From an uncultured Selenomonas sp. (lineage in GTDB: Bacteria; Bacillota; Negativicutes; Selenomonadales; Selenomonadaceae), in assembly GCA_947097535.1 (NCBI GenBank), contig CAMURM010000010.1, positions 1-14,079 on the forward strand: a stretch of DNA of 14,079 bases. The letters are read 5' to 3'. The notes under the pieces are model-generated. The model saw only the letters and a list, made by a program, of their open reading frames with translations. It ran no database searches and was not told where the DNA came from. A program made the position numbers and the translations under genes. Below, piece after piece: positions 1-8,185 of the stretch; the first letter of the stretch is position 1, and every line of letters starts with the position of its first letter.

Positions 1-248
1 GGACTGGTACTCATGAATATTCATAACCATGCCTCCCTGTTGATGGTTCTCGGGATGAGGATATTGCTTCCTCTCATTTCATCCCATAGACAAATATATT
101 GTATAATTTTTTCGCCTCGTTGTCTAGTAATTTCTTAGAAATATTATCCTAAAGAAGCCTTATCATATTTAGGATTTATCGAAAAATTCTCAATGCGTCC
201 TCAATGTGCGCTCTGAAAGGACATCGTGCCGCAAACAGCACGGCTTCT
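1..248. other. AT-rich non-coding region left of kdsD
   Basis: I see no convincing gene here. The stretch is AT-rich compared with the rest of the window. It holds a perfect 12-bp palindrome, ATGAATATTCAT, at 13-24, and an inverted repeat with 8-bp arms (ATCCTAAA at 146-153, TTTAGGAT at 168-175) around a 14-nt loop. A plus-strand TATAAT lies at 102-107, but no good -35 box sits 16-18 bp upstream of it. The region could carry the control elements of a gene beyond the left edge. The near-repeat CTCAATG occurs twice around 190-206. Confidence 0.5.
225..242 (-). terminator. Weak hairpin just after kdsD, possible terminator
   Basis: CGTGC (225-229) and GCACG (238-242) can pair around an 8-nt loop, 7 bp beyond the kdsD stop codon. 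On the minus strand it is followed by GATGTCCTTTC rather than a real T-run. It is at best a weak intrinsic terminator. Confidence 0.3.
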
Positions 249-1229
249 TTACACGACGCCCTCCTTCAGCAGATCCGTCAGATGAATCATGCCGATGGGC
301 GCGCCCGCCTCGTCGATGACGGGCAACACCGTCACGGGGCGCGGCTCGTGCTTCTCCATGACGGAGAGCGCCGCCGTCGCCAGCTCGTCGGCACGGATCG
401 TCAGAGGCTCGGTGAACATGATCTCATGCACAGGCTCGTCGAGGAAGGCGTAGTCCTTCGCGAGCGCGCGGCGGATGATGCCGTCCGTCAAAAGCCCGAC
501 GAACTTGCCCGCCGCGTCGATGACAGAAACGGCGCCAAGCCCCTTCTCCGTCATGACGAAGAGCGCATCCTTCGCCGTCTTCGTGCCTTCGACGACGGGG
601 TTCTCCTCGCCCGTGTGCATGACATCCTGCACCTTGAGCAAAAGGCGCCTGCCGAGCGCACCGCCCGGATGGAAGAGCGCGAAATCCTGCTGCTTGAAGT
701 TCCTCACGGACATCACGGCGACGGCGATCGCATCGCCCATCGCGAGCGTCGCCGTCGTGCTCGTCGTCGGCGCGAGCCCCAAGGGGCAGGCCTCCGGCTC
801 GTGCCCGATGTCGATGACGTAATCCGAGTACTCGGCGAGTTGCGAGGTGCGATTGCCCGTCATGGCGATGATCGGCGCACCGATGCGGTGGATGACGGGC
901 AGGATCTTCACGACCTCCTGCACCTCGCCGCTGTTGGAGATCGCCAGGACGACATCCTTATCCGTCACCATGCCGAGGTCGCCATGAAAAGCCTCCGCCG
1001 GATGCATGAAGAACGACGGCGTGCCCGTGCTCGCAAGCGTCGCGGCAATCTTGCGGCCGACATGCCCCGACTTTCCCATGCCCGTGACGATGATGCGCGC
1101 CTTGCAGTCGAGGACGCACTCAACCGCGCGGCAGAACTCCTCGTCAATATTCTCCGTCAGCTTCTTCACCGCCGCCGCTTCCATCGAAAGCGTCTCAATC
1201 GCCTTTTCTCGTATCACATCTCGCTTCAT
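249..1229 (-). CDS. kdsD: Arabinose-5-phosphate isomerase (KdsD/GutQ family)
   Basis: Interconverts D-ribulose 5-phosphate and D-arabinose 5-phosphate, the first committed step to KDO for LPS inner core; cytoplasmic. The 326-aa protein has the full family layout: an SIS sugar-isomerase domain at about residues 35-180, then two CBS repeats at about 200-255 and 267-323. Visible signatures are GMGKSGHVG (50-58), HPAEAFHGDLGM (76-87), ISNSGEV (97-103), APTTSTTATLAMGD (153-166) and FHPGGALGRRL (186-196). K53, H82, E105, E146 and H187 fit the positions of the catalytic residues in E. coli KdsD as I recall them. The ATG at 1229 is preceded by AAAGGAG at 8-nt spacing. It has its own promoter and follows the terminator of the dynamin operon, so it is a separate transcription unit. 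No other KDO gene is next to it. Length and domains are those of normal family members. Confidence 0.95.
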   Translation of the reverse strand: MKRDVIREKAIETLSMEAAAVKKLTENIDEEFCRAVECVLDCKARIIVTGMGKSGHVGRKIAATLASTGTPSFFMHPAEAFHGDLGMVTDKDVVLAISNSGEVQEVVKILPVIHRIGAPIIAMTGNRTSQLAEYSDYVIDIGHEPEACPLGLAPTTSTTATLAMGDAIAVAVMSVRNFKQQDFALFHPGGALGRRLLLKVQDVMHTGEENPVVEGTKTAKDALFVMTEKGLGAVSVIDAAGKFVGLLTDGIIRRALAKDYAFLDEPVHEIMFTEPLTIRADELATAALSVMEKHEPRPVTVLPVIDEAGAPIGMIHLTDLLKEGVV

Positions 1230-1284
1230 TCGCTGCGCTCCTTTTCATGTTCACTCGTAAACCGACTATGAATCTCACGCTCCT

Positions 1285-1313
1285 ATTATACACCGAGCGG
1301 AGGTTTCTGTGTA
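1285..1313 (-). promoter_or_regulatory. Sigma70-type promoter of kdsD
   Basis: Minus-strand TACACA (1308-1313, 4 of 6 matches to TTGACA) and a perfect TATAAT (1285-1290) are separated by exactly 17 bp. This lies 56 bp upstream of the kdsD start codon and downstream of the operon terminator at 1322-1363, so kdsD can be transcribed independently. Confidence 0.75.
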
Positions 1314-1321
1314 GTGTAGAC

Positions 1322-1363
1322 AAAAAAAGAACAGCGCCGTCTCCCGGCAGAGGAAGACGGCGC
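1322..1363 (-). terminator. Rho-independent terminator of the dynamin operon
   Basis: Perfect 9-bp arms, AGACGGCGC at 1355-1363 and GCGCCGTCT at 1334-1342, form a hairpin. On the minus strand it is followed by TGTTC and a run of seven T (1322-1328). It starts 5 bp beyond the stop codon of the YaaW-like gene and closes the five-gene operon. Confidence 0.9.
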
Positions 1364-1367
1364 CAGC

Positions 1368-1973
1368 CTATGCGTTTTTCCCGCCCGCTTGATGTACCTG
1401 ACGGATTGCGGCGATATAGATGGTCGCCGGGATGACGACGCGATAAGCCGCACCGCCAAAGCCCCAGATTGTATAAAGCGCAGTCAAGCCGATGCCGACG
1501 GGACCGGTCAGCAGTCCGATCCAGCGCCCCGCGAGAGTGGCAACCGCAAAGCCCGCCGCCTTTTTGTAATTCATGGACGGCTCTCCACTGGCAAGAACCG
1601 CTGCCTTCTGCTCTTCGGTCATCCTTGCCCACGTCTGATCCATGACCTGCTTCAACAACTCCTGCTCCATGCGCTCCATGGACGTGTTCTTGACGTTGGA
1701 AATCTCCATCTTCTCGCAAACCTTGCGCAGGATATCCACATAAGAGTTCAAGACGAATCCCAACGTATGCGAGCCATATTTGCGGAATACCTTCTTGACC
1801 TCATTGCGATAGGACGCTTCCGCCGCCTCTCCTTCGCCATAGGAAGTGCGCTCCGAAAGCGAGCATATCCCCCTCCCATTCTTTTGCATGATGTCGACAA
1901 GTCCCTGGAGTTCTTCCGACGTCATATCATCGATGATGGATAATCCCGGCGTCGTATAATTCTTTTCTCCCAT
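1368..1973 (-). CDS. YaaW/UPF0174-family protein, last gene of the dynamin operon
   Basis: A 201-aa protein of unknown biochemical function. The C-terminal part strongly recalls E. coli YaaW and the UPF0174/DUF3944 family from memory: a glycine-rich hydrophobic stretch GPVGIGLTALYTIW (157-170), then AAYRVVIPATIYIAAIRQ (175-192). In YaaW the corresponding region reads GPIG...LT.LWT....AYRVTIPAVIQ.A.LRQ. The N-terminal LSIIDDMTSEELQGLVDIM (11-29) matches the family's opening 'LxxLSxEDLDxLVDxL' pattern. Residues 135-190 are hydrophobic enough to be membrane-associated but rich in glycine and alanine. The ATG at 1973 follows GGGGTGA. The gene lies 45 bp after the membrane-hairpin gene and shares its terminator, so it is co-transcribed with the two dynamin-like GTPases. 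Family assignment is fairly sure. The role is inference only: a partner or effector of the GTPases. Confidence 0.8.
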   Translation of the reverse strand: MGEKNYTTPGLSIIDDMTSEELQGLVDIMQKNGRGICSLSERTSYGEGEAAEASYRNEVKKVFRKYGSHTLGFVLNSYVDILRKVCEKMEISNVKNTSMERMEQELLKQVMDQTWARMTEEQKAAVLASGEPSMNYKKAAGFAVATLAGRWIGLLTGPVGIGLTALYTIWGFGGAAYRVVIPATIYIAAIRQVHQAGGKNA

Positions 1974-2018
1974 GAAATCACCCCTGATTCGTTTTCTAAA
2001 AGAAGCTTCTCATACAGC

Positions 2019-2687
2019 TCAAAGCGCTTGATAAAGCCCTCTTGCCAAAAGAAGCGTTTCCAGTACGCGGTCAGCTTCTTCCTGCGAAAAGCGCACGGTG
2101 CTCACATCTATGACGATTGCGTCGTCACGCCGTGGCGGCGGGACAGAGCCGCGCCTTTGCAGCCTGCGCCCCTGAAACAGCAGGGAGGCACCGCCCAGTC
2201 CGAGGACAGCCGCAACCGCCATCGAATACGTCGCTGCGAGCAGGACATAGACGAGGTCTGCGCCCAAGGCTCCGACTCCCAGGAAATAATAAAGTGCGCC
2301 TGCATTCTTCTTCGATGCGGCTTCCGCTGCCGCAGACGAAGTCTCCGACTGCGGCTCCGCTTTCGTCTCGCAGGAAGGAGCTTCTACCATTGCCGCACGG
2401 ACTGCCCGCTGATTGTCTGCAATCCTCCCGAGAAGTTCCGCGAGCGTATCGCTGAATTCATAGCTTACGCCCGCCCTCTCCAAAAGACTGTAGCAGCCAT
2501 CGAGGAAGGACTTGCTGCAGAGTCGGTGTACGATCGTCTTGCTGACCTTTTCGTCAAGCTCTCGCACCATCGCCGCATCTTCCCACGCTTCATCTGCCGG
2601 AGGCTTTATGGAAAGCGACGTAAGGAAGCGCTGCAAGTCCTTGGGGCAGCGTTTCCGCAAGGTATGGTATTCTGCTGCCGTAAACAT
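2019..2687 (-). CDS. Membrane-hairpin protein of the dynamin operon, unrecognised family
   Basis: I do not recognise this 222-aa protein. The N-terminal 100 residues are charged and mostly helical. A low-complexity Glu/Ala/Ser/Lys linker follows (102-128), then two hydrophobic segments at about 130-151 and 154-172 separated by a very short turn, forming a transmembrane hairpin. After it comes a basic patch QGRRLQRRG (172-180), a Pro-rich turn, and a 30-residue helical tail. By the positive-inside rule both ends probably lie in the cytoplasm. A longer frame opens at 2759, but I chose the ATG at 2687. It has GGGAG 8 nt upstream and begins 2 bp after the stop of the CrfC-like GTPase, whereas the extension would sit inside that gene. 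Tight coupling to the GTPase suggests a membrane anchor or adaptor for it; this is inference. Confidence 0.8.
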   Translation of the reverse strand: MFTAAEYHTLRKRCPKDLQRFLTSLSIKPPADEAWEDAAMVRELDEKVSKTIVHRLCSKSFLDGCYSLLERAGVSYEFSDTLAELLGRIADNQRAVRAAMVEAPSCETKAEPQSETSSAAAEAASKKNAGALYYFLGVGALGADLVYVLLAATYSMAVAAVLGLGGASLLFQGRRLQRRGSVPPPRRDDAIVIDVSTVRFSQEEADRVLETLLLARGLYQAL

Positions 2688-2689
2688 GC

Positions 2690-5377
2690 TCAATTCTCCC
2701 GCATAGGCTTCTGGATCACATCGCCCAATAAGGAAAAAAAAGGTGCCGCCACCTGCCACATCTGCGTGAAAGCTTCGATATCCCGCTGCACGGCTTCCTT
2801 GTGCTCTTCCGTATCGTCGAGCAGGAGCTGCAATGTATTCGTGTAGTTTCGGAAGATGCTCGCATAGTCATCTTCGTACTTTCTGCGCTGCTCCTCAAGA
2901 CTCTCGATATAAGCGACGACCTGCGCTTCCTGTCCTTCGGCAGCTGCGCGATTGACTTCCCGTATCGCCAGCAAGGCGCGATCGATCGTCGATTGCCTGA
3001 TCCTGTCCATGAAACCCTTGACATCGTAGTCATGATGCGTTTCATAGAATCTTTCACCCAGGAACGACTTGATCGTCTCGACGAAGCCTTCCGCCTCTCG
3101 CTCCTCGACTCTTATCCAGCGATGATCGTCTACAAGCCTACGCACACGCTCCGAATCGAAGCCGCTGTCTATGCCCGTCATGGTTGTCGCAGGAAATTCT
3201 ACACCGGCAGGAAACTCCGGCAATTCAAAGGCTCGGAACATTTCCTGCACGTCCTTCTCCTGCTCCATCTCGCGGTCTACGGCTTCAACTTCCGCCTGGA
3301 TCTGTGCCTGCACATCTTCCAAAGTTTCACGGAAGAGATTCGCCCTTTCCTCGCAGTAAGTTCTCATACCATGACGCACGACCTCTTCCATCTCCTTGTT
3401 GATGCCTTCGATGGTCGCCTTCGTCTTATCCCGTATCTCTTCCAGCTTTTCTAAAGAATGACCGGCGTAGATTTCCTTCATCTCACCCGCCGACAAGTGC
3501 ATGCGGTCAAACATTGCCTCGATGCCATCCCGGGCTCTGGCACAGGCTTTCTCCTCGTTATCCGCGCTGTTTTGGCGCACCCATGTCATTGCTGCACCCT
3601 TGGTATCCTCCGAAACAGCACGCTCCATGGATTGCAGAATGCGGTTGACCTCCTTCTGCAGCTTGTCGATGTAAGAGCCGAGCTTTTTAATCTTCTCGGC
3701 GTCGTTTTCGCGCAGCTCCGTGAGTTTCGTAACTTCCAGGGCATTTTTCACCACCTTGGATTTCATCTCGCAGGAGCTGATGACATGGTCGACGATTTCC
3801 AAATCCGCCTTCTGTTCACCGATATAGCGCACGTAGCGCTGCAGCTGGGGAATGCCGCTCATGCGGTCGAGGTCACGATCCGTGGGCGTTTCGTAGTCAT
3901 GGAAATCCTCAAGGTTGCCGAGGGACGTCTCGATGAAGCGAAGCTGCGTCATCCACTTGCGGTTCGTCTTTTTCAAACCACTGACGACATCCCCCGTGAT
4001 GACGATATCGCGGCGCTCCCCCGCCTCCACACAAAGCTGACGAATCTTTTCAAGGTAGAAGCTCTGCAAGGCAGACGTGCCGAAGGTCACGATATTGGGA
4101 TAATCGAGCTCGCCGAGACGCTTCCGTATATAGTCGACCAGACGTGTGACGGACTTCTCTACCTCCGCATTGTATCGCTCATCGATGCGGTTGATGGCGA
4201 TGAGAAGCGAGTAGAACTTGCCGTTTCTCTCGAAGGAATCACGAATCTTCCGAAGGAAGTTCACCTCATCCGTCGTCAGATGGTTCGAGTAATTCATGAC
4301 GAAGATGCAGACATCTGCCTTTTCGATGCATTCCTCCGCGATCCTTTCATGCTCCTCGCCCGCGCCCGCAAAATTCGGGCCCGGCGTATCGTAAATCTCG
4401 AAACCTGCAAGCCCTGCGGCGGGATAGTGGACGATCATATCCTCCAGGCCGGAGCCCTCGCCCGTGTACTTCTGCGCCTCTTCAAATTCCTTCTGGATGT
4501 ACGCGCGCAGCTCGTCCGCCGAAGAGAACGTCAAGTTTTTCCCCTTGTACTCAAGCTGCAGCTTGCCGTCGGGCGGCTCCGGTATGTATTGGATGACATT
4601 CGGCGTCGGCAGTTCCGAACTCGTCGGTGCATACTCCTGTTTGAGCAGGCTGTTGATGATGACGCTCTTGCCCGCCTTCTTCGTGCCCATAGCGGCGATG
4701 CGGATGGGGCGCTTACGCGCCTTTTCCAGCTCGGGCTGCACCTCCTGCAACGTCTGATACATCTCCTCCGCCGTCGCCTGGCTCATCTCGCTCATCGTCT
4801 GACGCGAGATGATTTCCCCCATGCCTTGGAGCGTCTTATCCAGTTCCTCCTTGATCTCCGTATATCGCCTGCGGAAGCGCTCCTTGACGATGTTCTTGCG
4901 CATCTCCGATTTGCTGACGATATCGATATCGAGATTCAAGAAGACGAATTGTTGGAACAGCTCTGCAATCATGGCTTTCGCCGCATCCTTCTGCTCCTCG
5001 TCCACATCATCGTCATCAAGGACGATGCGGCACGGCGTTTCCAAGCCGCCGTTTTCATCGAGCGGCAGTACGTCGAGCACCTCTTTCAAGCTGTTTGCCC
5101 GACCGAGAGGCTCACCGCCTGTACCATCGGCGTAAAAGACTTCCACCGGCAAGGTGAACTGCAGGTTGTACGCGAAGCGCGCCTTCGTGATCGTCATGCC
5201 CTCTTCATCATCCGCCTGCCCCAAGCGATTGATGGCTTCGTGCAGGGAAAGATTCGTCGAAGCGCTCAAGAGATGCACCTGATCCTTGTTTGCACCGACG
5301 CGCTTCATCGTTTGTCGGATATTCCCCTCAGAAAAATCGGCATCGTCCCAGATGATATACTTCTCGTGTTGATCCAT
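2690..5377 (-). CDS. CrfC-like dynamin-family GTPase with an extra N-terminal domain
   Basis: An 895-aa large GTPase of the dynamin superfamily. GTPase motifs: P-loop GTKKAGKS (G1, 231-238), conserved Thr/Ser region PTSSELPTPN (candidate G2, 251-260), YDTPGPN (G3, 329-335) and NRID (G4, 396-399). The G1 and DTPGPN motifs with the spacing between them resemble E. coli CrfC/YjdA (GTMKAGKS, DTPGPNEAG) as I remember it. About 190 residues precede the GTPase domain: an acidic, mixed alpha/beta part with DDDDVDEEQ (121-129), then a basic coiled-coil-like helix (160-225). I do not recognise it. Residues 530-710 and 795-870 are long charged helices, as in dynamin stalks. No clear transmembrane segment or hydrophobic paddle is present; the C-terminus has only a short hydrophobic APFFSLL (878-884). 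The ATG at 5377 follows GGGGGA at about 8 nt, 15 bp after the preceding GTPase gene. Expected role: GTP-driven assembly on membranes. The substrate membrane is unknown. Confidence 0.88.
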   Translation of the reverse strand: MDQHEKYIIWDDADFSEGNIRQTMKRVGANKDQVHLLSASTNLSLHEAINRLGQADDEEGMTITKARFAYNLQFTLPVEVFYADGTGGEPLGRANSLKEVLDVLPLDENGGLETPCRIVLDDDDVDEEQKDAAKAMIAELFQQFVFLNLDIDIVSKSEMRKNIVKERFRRRYTEIKEELDKTLQGMGEIISRQTMSEMSQATAEEMYQTLQEVQPELEKARKRPIRIAAMGTKKAGKSVIINSLLKQEYAPTSSELPTPNVIQYIPEPPDGKLQLEYKGKNLTFSSADELRAYIQKEFEEAQKYTGEGSGLEDMIVHYPAAGLAGFEIYDTPGPNFAGAGEEHERIAEECIEKADVCIFVMNYSNHLTTDEVNFLRKIRDSFERNGKFYSLLIAINRIDERYNAEVEKSVTRLVDYIRKRLGELDYPNIVTFGTSALQSFYLEKIRQLCVEAGERRDIVITGDVVSGLKKTNRKWMTQLRFIETSLGNLEDFHDYETPTDRDLDRMSGIPQLQRYVRYIGEQKADLEIVDHVISSCEMKSKVVKNALEVTKLTELRENDAEKIKKLGSYIDKLQKEVNRILQSMERAVSEDTKGAAMTWVRQNSADNEEKACARARDGIEAMFDRMHLSAGEMKEIYAGHSLEKLEEIRDKTKATIEGINKEMEEVVRHGMRTYCEERANLFRETLEDVQAQIQAEVEAVDREMEQEKDVQEMFRAFELPEFPAGVEFPATTMTGIDSGFDSERVRRLVDDHRWIRVEEREAEGFVETIKSFLGERFYETHHDYDVKGFMDRIRQSTIDRALLAIREVNRAAAEGQEAQVVAYIESLEEQRRKYEDDYASIFRNYTNTLQLLLDDTEEHKEAVQRDIEAFTQMWQVAAPFFSLLGDVIQKPMREN

Positions 5378-5392
5378 GCCTCTATCCCCCGC

Positions 5393-8137
5393 TTATACTT
5401 CGCTCGCACCCAGCAAATCTTCGATGGCTTCTATGATGTTTTTCTTCGCCTGTGCCTGCATGGCGTTTCCTTCCATCTGCGCGTATTCCGCTTCCTTGAT
5501 CTTGGGCAGATTATTGTCAATCCAGACATCAAACTTGTTGTTTTCAGTCGCTTCCGTATTGTCACGAATCAGATTGACATTGTTTACGATCACAGAAGTG
5601 AATGCTTTTTCCAGACCGATGGCCGCTACGACTGCATGAACGGTGATATCGCGCAAAATATCGATATCCATATTGATCTCATCGATCATCTGCTTTTTTC
5701 TCTCCGCATTCCGTTCGCTGTCATTCGGGTACTTTTCCATCAACGCATTATTCTGCTGTTTCTTCTTATCTTGCGCGATATCGTTAAGTCCCTTGACCAC
5801 CTCTACCAACTTCTGCTTCGGCACGCTCGGTGCATTTTGGCACACTTCGGATACGCGCGCTTCCAGTTCCTTTGCTCGCTCCGCAGGCAATCTGCTTTCC
5901 CAGCCCATCTGATAAAAGGCATCTTCCAACTGTTTCTTCGCCTTTTTCGCAAAGCCCGACGGATCGCCAAACTTCACGCCTGCTCGCGCCAAAAGTTTCG
6001 CCCACTTGTCGAGCGGCAGAAGATCGACCGTCATGGCAGCACCCGCTGCCAGCGCATCCTTGTTTTCCTCGAAGAAGGCACGCAGACCTTCCTCGTTCTC
6101 CGTCTCGCTTTGACCGCCAGGCTTTTCGTGCGCCAGGATTTGCGAGAACAGCTGCAGAAGCTGCTCGTCATCATCCACATCAAAATCCTCGCCTTCGGGC
6201 GTCTGGCTGATGACATAATAAGCCGCCAAGGAGAAGAATTGCGGCAGACTGTCCTTTCCCAACACCTTATCACAGCGTGTCTGGGAAGCAAATGCACTCT
6301 GAATCAACGCTTCGATGGGATTCGTCGTGAAACGTTCCACCAATGTGTTGAAGCGGCAGCGCTCCCCGTCTTCTTCCTTCAGTATGGCTTCGAAGAGTTC
6401 CCTTGCACTCGCAAGCAGTCCCTCGTAATAAGCGGAAGATTTCGCTACCTCCATGATCTCAAGGAATTTATCTGCGAGCTCTGCATAGAAGTCCTCTTCC
6501 ATGCCCGTGGTCTTATCTGTCGTACGCTTGACGATTTCCTTGGCAAAATCAACCTGCAAGCCTTCGCGAAGCTTCGAATCGACGCCTTCGATATTGGAAA
6601 CAGAGCTTATATCGACATTCATGCCGCGCTCCGTTTCAATCACGCGTTCTTCACCAAGATCGGGATAAATCTCGTTGATATTTTCTTGAATCAGCGTACT
6701 GAAGGGCATTTTCTCAGCAATATCCTTCTTATATTTGTCCGCGATGATCTTTGCCTCGTTTCTGAACACACCCAGCTTGCGATGCAATTTCGTGCTGAGA
6801 GGAAGCATCTGTGTAATCGGCAAGCCCGAAACACTTGCAGCCTCTCTCTGCCTGTCCAGAATATCCTTCAAGAACGTCTCCGCATCATGCAGCGTGCGTT
6901 CCGCACGTTGGCGCAGGACATCGTAGCGATCGTGCTTATAATAGTGCTGCATCTTGTCCCACAACGTCATGACGCCATCGGGTAAATTCCATTCCCGAAG
7001 CCCCGCCATGATATGCACGGGGCCTCGCCGCTTATCATCCTCCGACAATTTGCCGAGACTTTCCAGATATGCCTTGGCTGAGCCGCAAACGATATGTTCT
7101 CTCTTCGCAATGCGGCATTTATTCACAGCATCGCTGATCAGCGCCTCCTGATTGTCTAGCGCAACCTGACGATTTCCTGCACGATCGATCTTATTGCCGA
7201 ACACGAAGGCTTTGTCCGACAGAGGAATATTGTCCTCATCGCGCCCCTTGCGAAGCATGTCAAGCTGCGTTCCCGTCAAGTTCGGCCGATCGCCTACATT
7301 CGTCACAAGGATGATGGCATCGGCAACCCGCAGCATCTCTTCCGTCTGCTTCTTATGCAAATCGGTCGGTGAATCAAACCCCGGCACATCATAGAGCACG
7401 ATATGCTTCATATCTCCAAGCTGCGTGGAGCAGATATTGACCTTCTTGACCGCATAGGGTGCGGGAGAACGCTTGACGGCACCTGTGCCATACGCTTCAA
7501 TGCCCGTGATAAACAGCTGGAAATTCTGGCTCTTCAAATTATCCGCGCCAATGAACTTCTTGGCCGATTGTCCCAGATACTGCCGGATGATATCCTTGCC
7601 TTGCAGGATGGCACGGATATCCTCGACCGTCGTGCCGTTGTATCTCGCAAATTTATCCGGTTCCTTTTCCTCCATCGAGTCCCACCATGTATTGAAGGAC
7701 GCTATGGGTATATCCATCCCTGCCGCACCGGCTTGCATCTCATACCCTATGGTATTCAACATCTTCTGGAAATCCCGCTGAAATTCCTCATGCGAATAAA
7801 AGACGATCTCGCCGCTGTCTTCTTCTCCCGCCTTGATCTCCGTCGTCGTATACGTGCAGCGCTCCGTATACTCCGGCAGGAAGATGTCGCGCAGGAGTGC
7901 ATTTCCGAGCGTGCTCTTGCCTGCTTTTTCCAAGCCGACGACAGCGACGGTGAACTCGCCTTTTTGAAGCTTCAGCAAGACTTTATCGTTGCGCCGCATA
8001 AGTTCTTGCAGTTCCATTCGCTCATCCAAGGAAAACACCAGTCCACCGGGATCCTTGTCCAAGATGGATTGAATGGTTCCCCCTGCTTTCCTCAACTTCT
8101 CAATGAACACTTCTTTGTCTGCTTCCCACTCTGCCAT
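5393..8137 (-). CDS. Dynamin-like large GTPase, first of the tandem pair
   Basis: A 914-aa GTPase. Motifs: P-loop GLEKAGKS (G1, 68-75) followed by TLGNALL, the Thr cluster TYTTT (candidate G2, 95-99), YDVPGFDSP (G3, 249-257), FGNKID (G4, 313-318) and CGSAKAY (G5-like, 351-357). The GxxKAGKST.GNALL and D.PGFD features place it in the dynamin superfamily rather than among small GTPases. The G2-G3 spacing is about 150 residues, including a Trp-rich stretch near SFNTWWDSM (147-155), longer than in most bacterial dynamins. From about 390 on the protein is long, charged helix, consistent with a stalk. No obvious transmembrane paddle is present; HAVVAAIGLEKAF near the C-terminus is only mildly hydrophobic. 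The ATG at 8137 has AAAGGAG and AGGA upstream, and the gene starts 48 bp after the XRE regulator. It differs clearly from the second GTPase, so the pair is not a recent duplication. Probable role: hetero-assembly with the CrfC-like partner (inference). Confidence 0.88.
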   Translation of the reverse strand: MAEWEADKEVFIEKLRKAGGTIQSILDKDPGGLVFSLDERMELQELMRRNDKVLLKLQKGEFTVAVVGLEKAGKSTLGNALLRDIFLPEYTERCTYTTTEIKAGEEDSGEIVFYSHEEFQRDFQKMLNTIGYEMQAGAAGMDIPIASFNTWWDSMEEKEPDKFARYNGTTVEDIRAILQGKDIIRQYLGQSAKKFIGADNLKSQNFQLFITGIEAYGTGAVKRSPAPYAVKKVNICSTQLGDMKHIVLYDVPGFDSPTDLHKKQTEEMLRVADAIILVTNVGDRPNLTGTQLDMLRKGRDEDNIPLSDKAFVFGNKIDRAGNRQVALDNQEALISDAVNKCRIAKREHIVCGSAKAYLESLGKLSEDDKRRGPVHIMAGLREWNLPDGVMTLWDKMQHYYKHDRYDVLRQRAERTLHDAETFLKDILDRQREAASVSGLPITQMLPLSTKLHRKLGVFRNEAKIIADKYKKDIAEKMPFSTLIQENINEIYPDLGEERVIETERGMNVDISSVSNIEGVDSKLREGLQVDFAKEIVKRTTDKTTGMEEDFYAELADKFLEIMEVAKSSAYYEGLLASARELFEAILKEEDGERCRFNTLVERFTTNPIEALIQSAFASQTRCDKVLGKDSLPQFFSLAAYYVISQTPEGEDFDVDDDEQLLQLFSQILAHEKPGGQSETENEEGLRAFFEENKDALAAGAAMTVDLLPLDKWAKLLARAGVKFGDPSGFAKKAKKQLEDAFYQMGWESRLPAERAKELEARVSEVCQNAPSVPKQKLVEVVKGLNDIAQDKKKQQNNALMEKYPNDSERNAERKKQMIDEINMDIDILRDITVHAVVAAIGLEKAFTSVIVNNVNLIRDNTEATENNKFDVWIDNNLPKIKEAEYAQMEGNAMQAQAKKNIIEAIEDLLGASEV

Positions 8138-8185
8138 GTCATCCTTCTCCTTTCCAAACCCATTCCAGACCTGACAATCTCATCG

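Noticed and set aside
102..107. TATAAT as a plus-strand promoter
   Set aside because: No -35 match at 16-18 bp and no extended -10 TGn. The only plus-strand frame downstream is a shadow of kdsD.
204..1271. Plus-strand open frame of 355 codons opposite kdsD
   Set aside because: The minus strand encodes a full-length SIS-CBS-CBS isomerase with promoter and ribosome-binding site. The plus frame shows no domain and no start signals.
2688..2759. Upstream extension of the membrane-hairpin gene by 24 codons
   Set aside because: It would lie wholly in the end of the CrfC-like GTPase gene. The ATG at 2687 has GGGAG at proper spacing.
3458..6985. Plus-strand open frame of 1175 codons opposite both dynamin genes
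   Set aside because: It lies antisense to two genes with clear GTPase motifs, spans the junction between them, has no recognisable domain, and is rich in Arg, Leu and His as expected of an antisense shadow.
5393..8137. Tandem GTPases as a recent gene duplication
   Set aside because: The G1, G3 and G4 motifs and the domain order differ (P-loop at residue 68 versus 231; DVPGFD versus DTPGPN), so they are distinct subfamilies.
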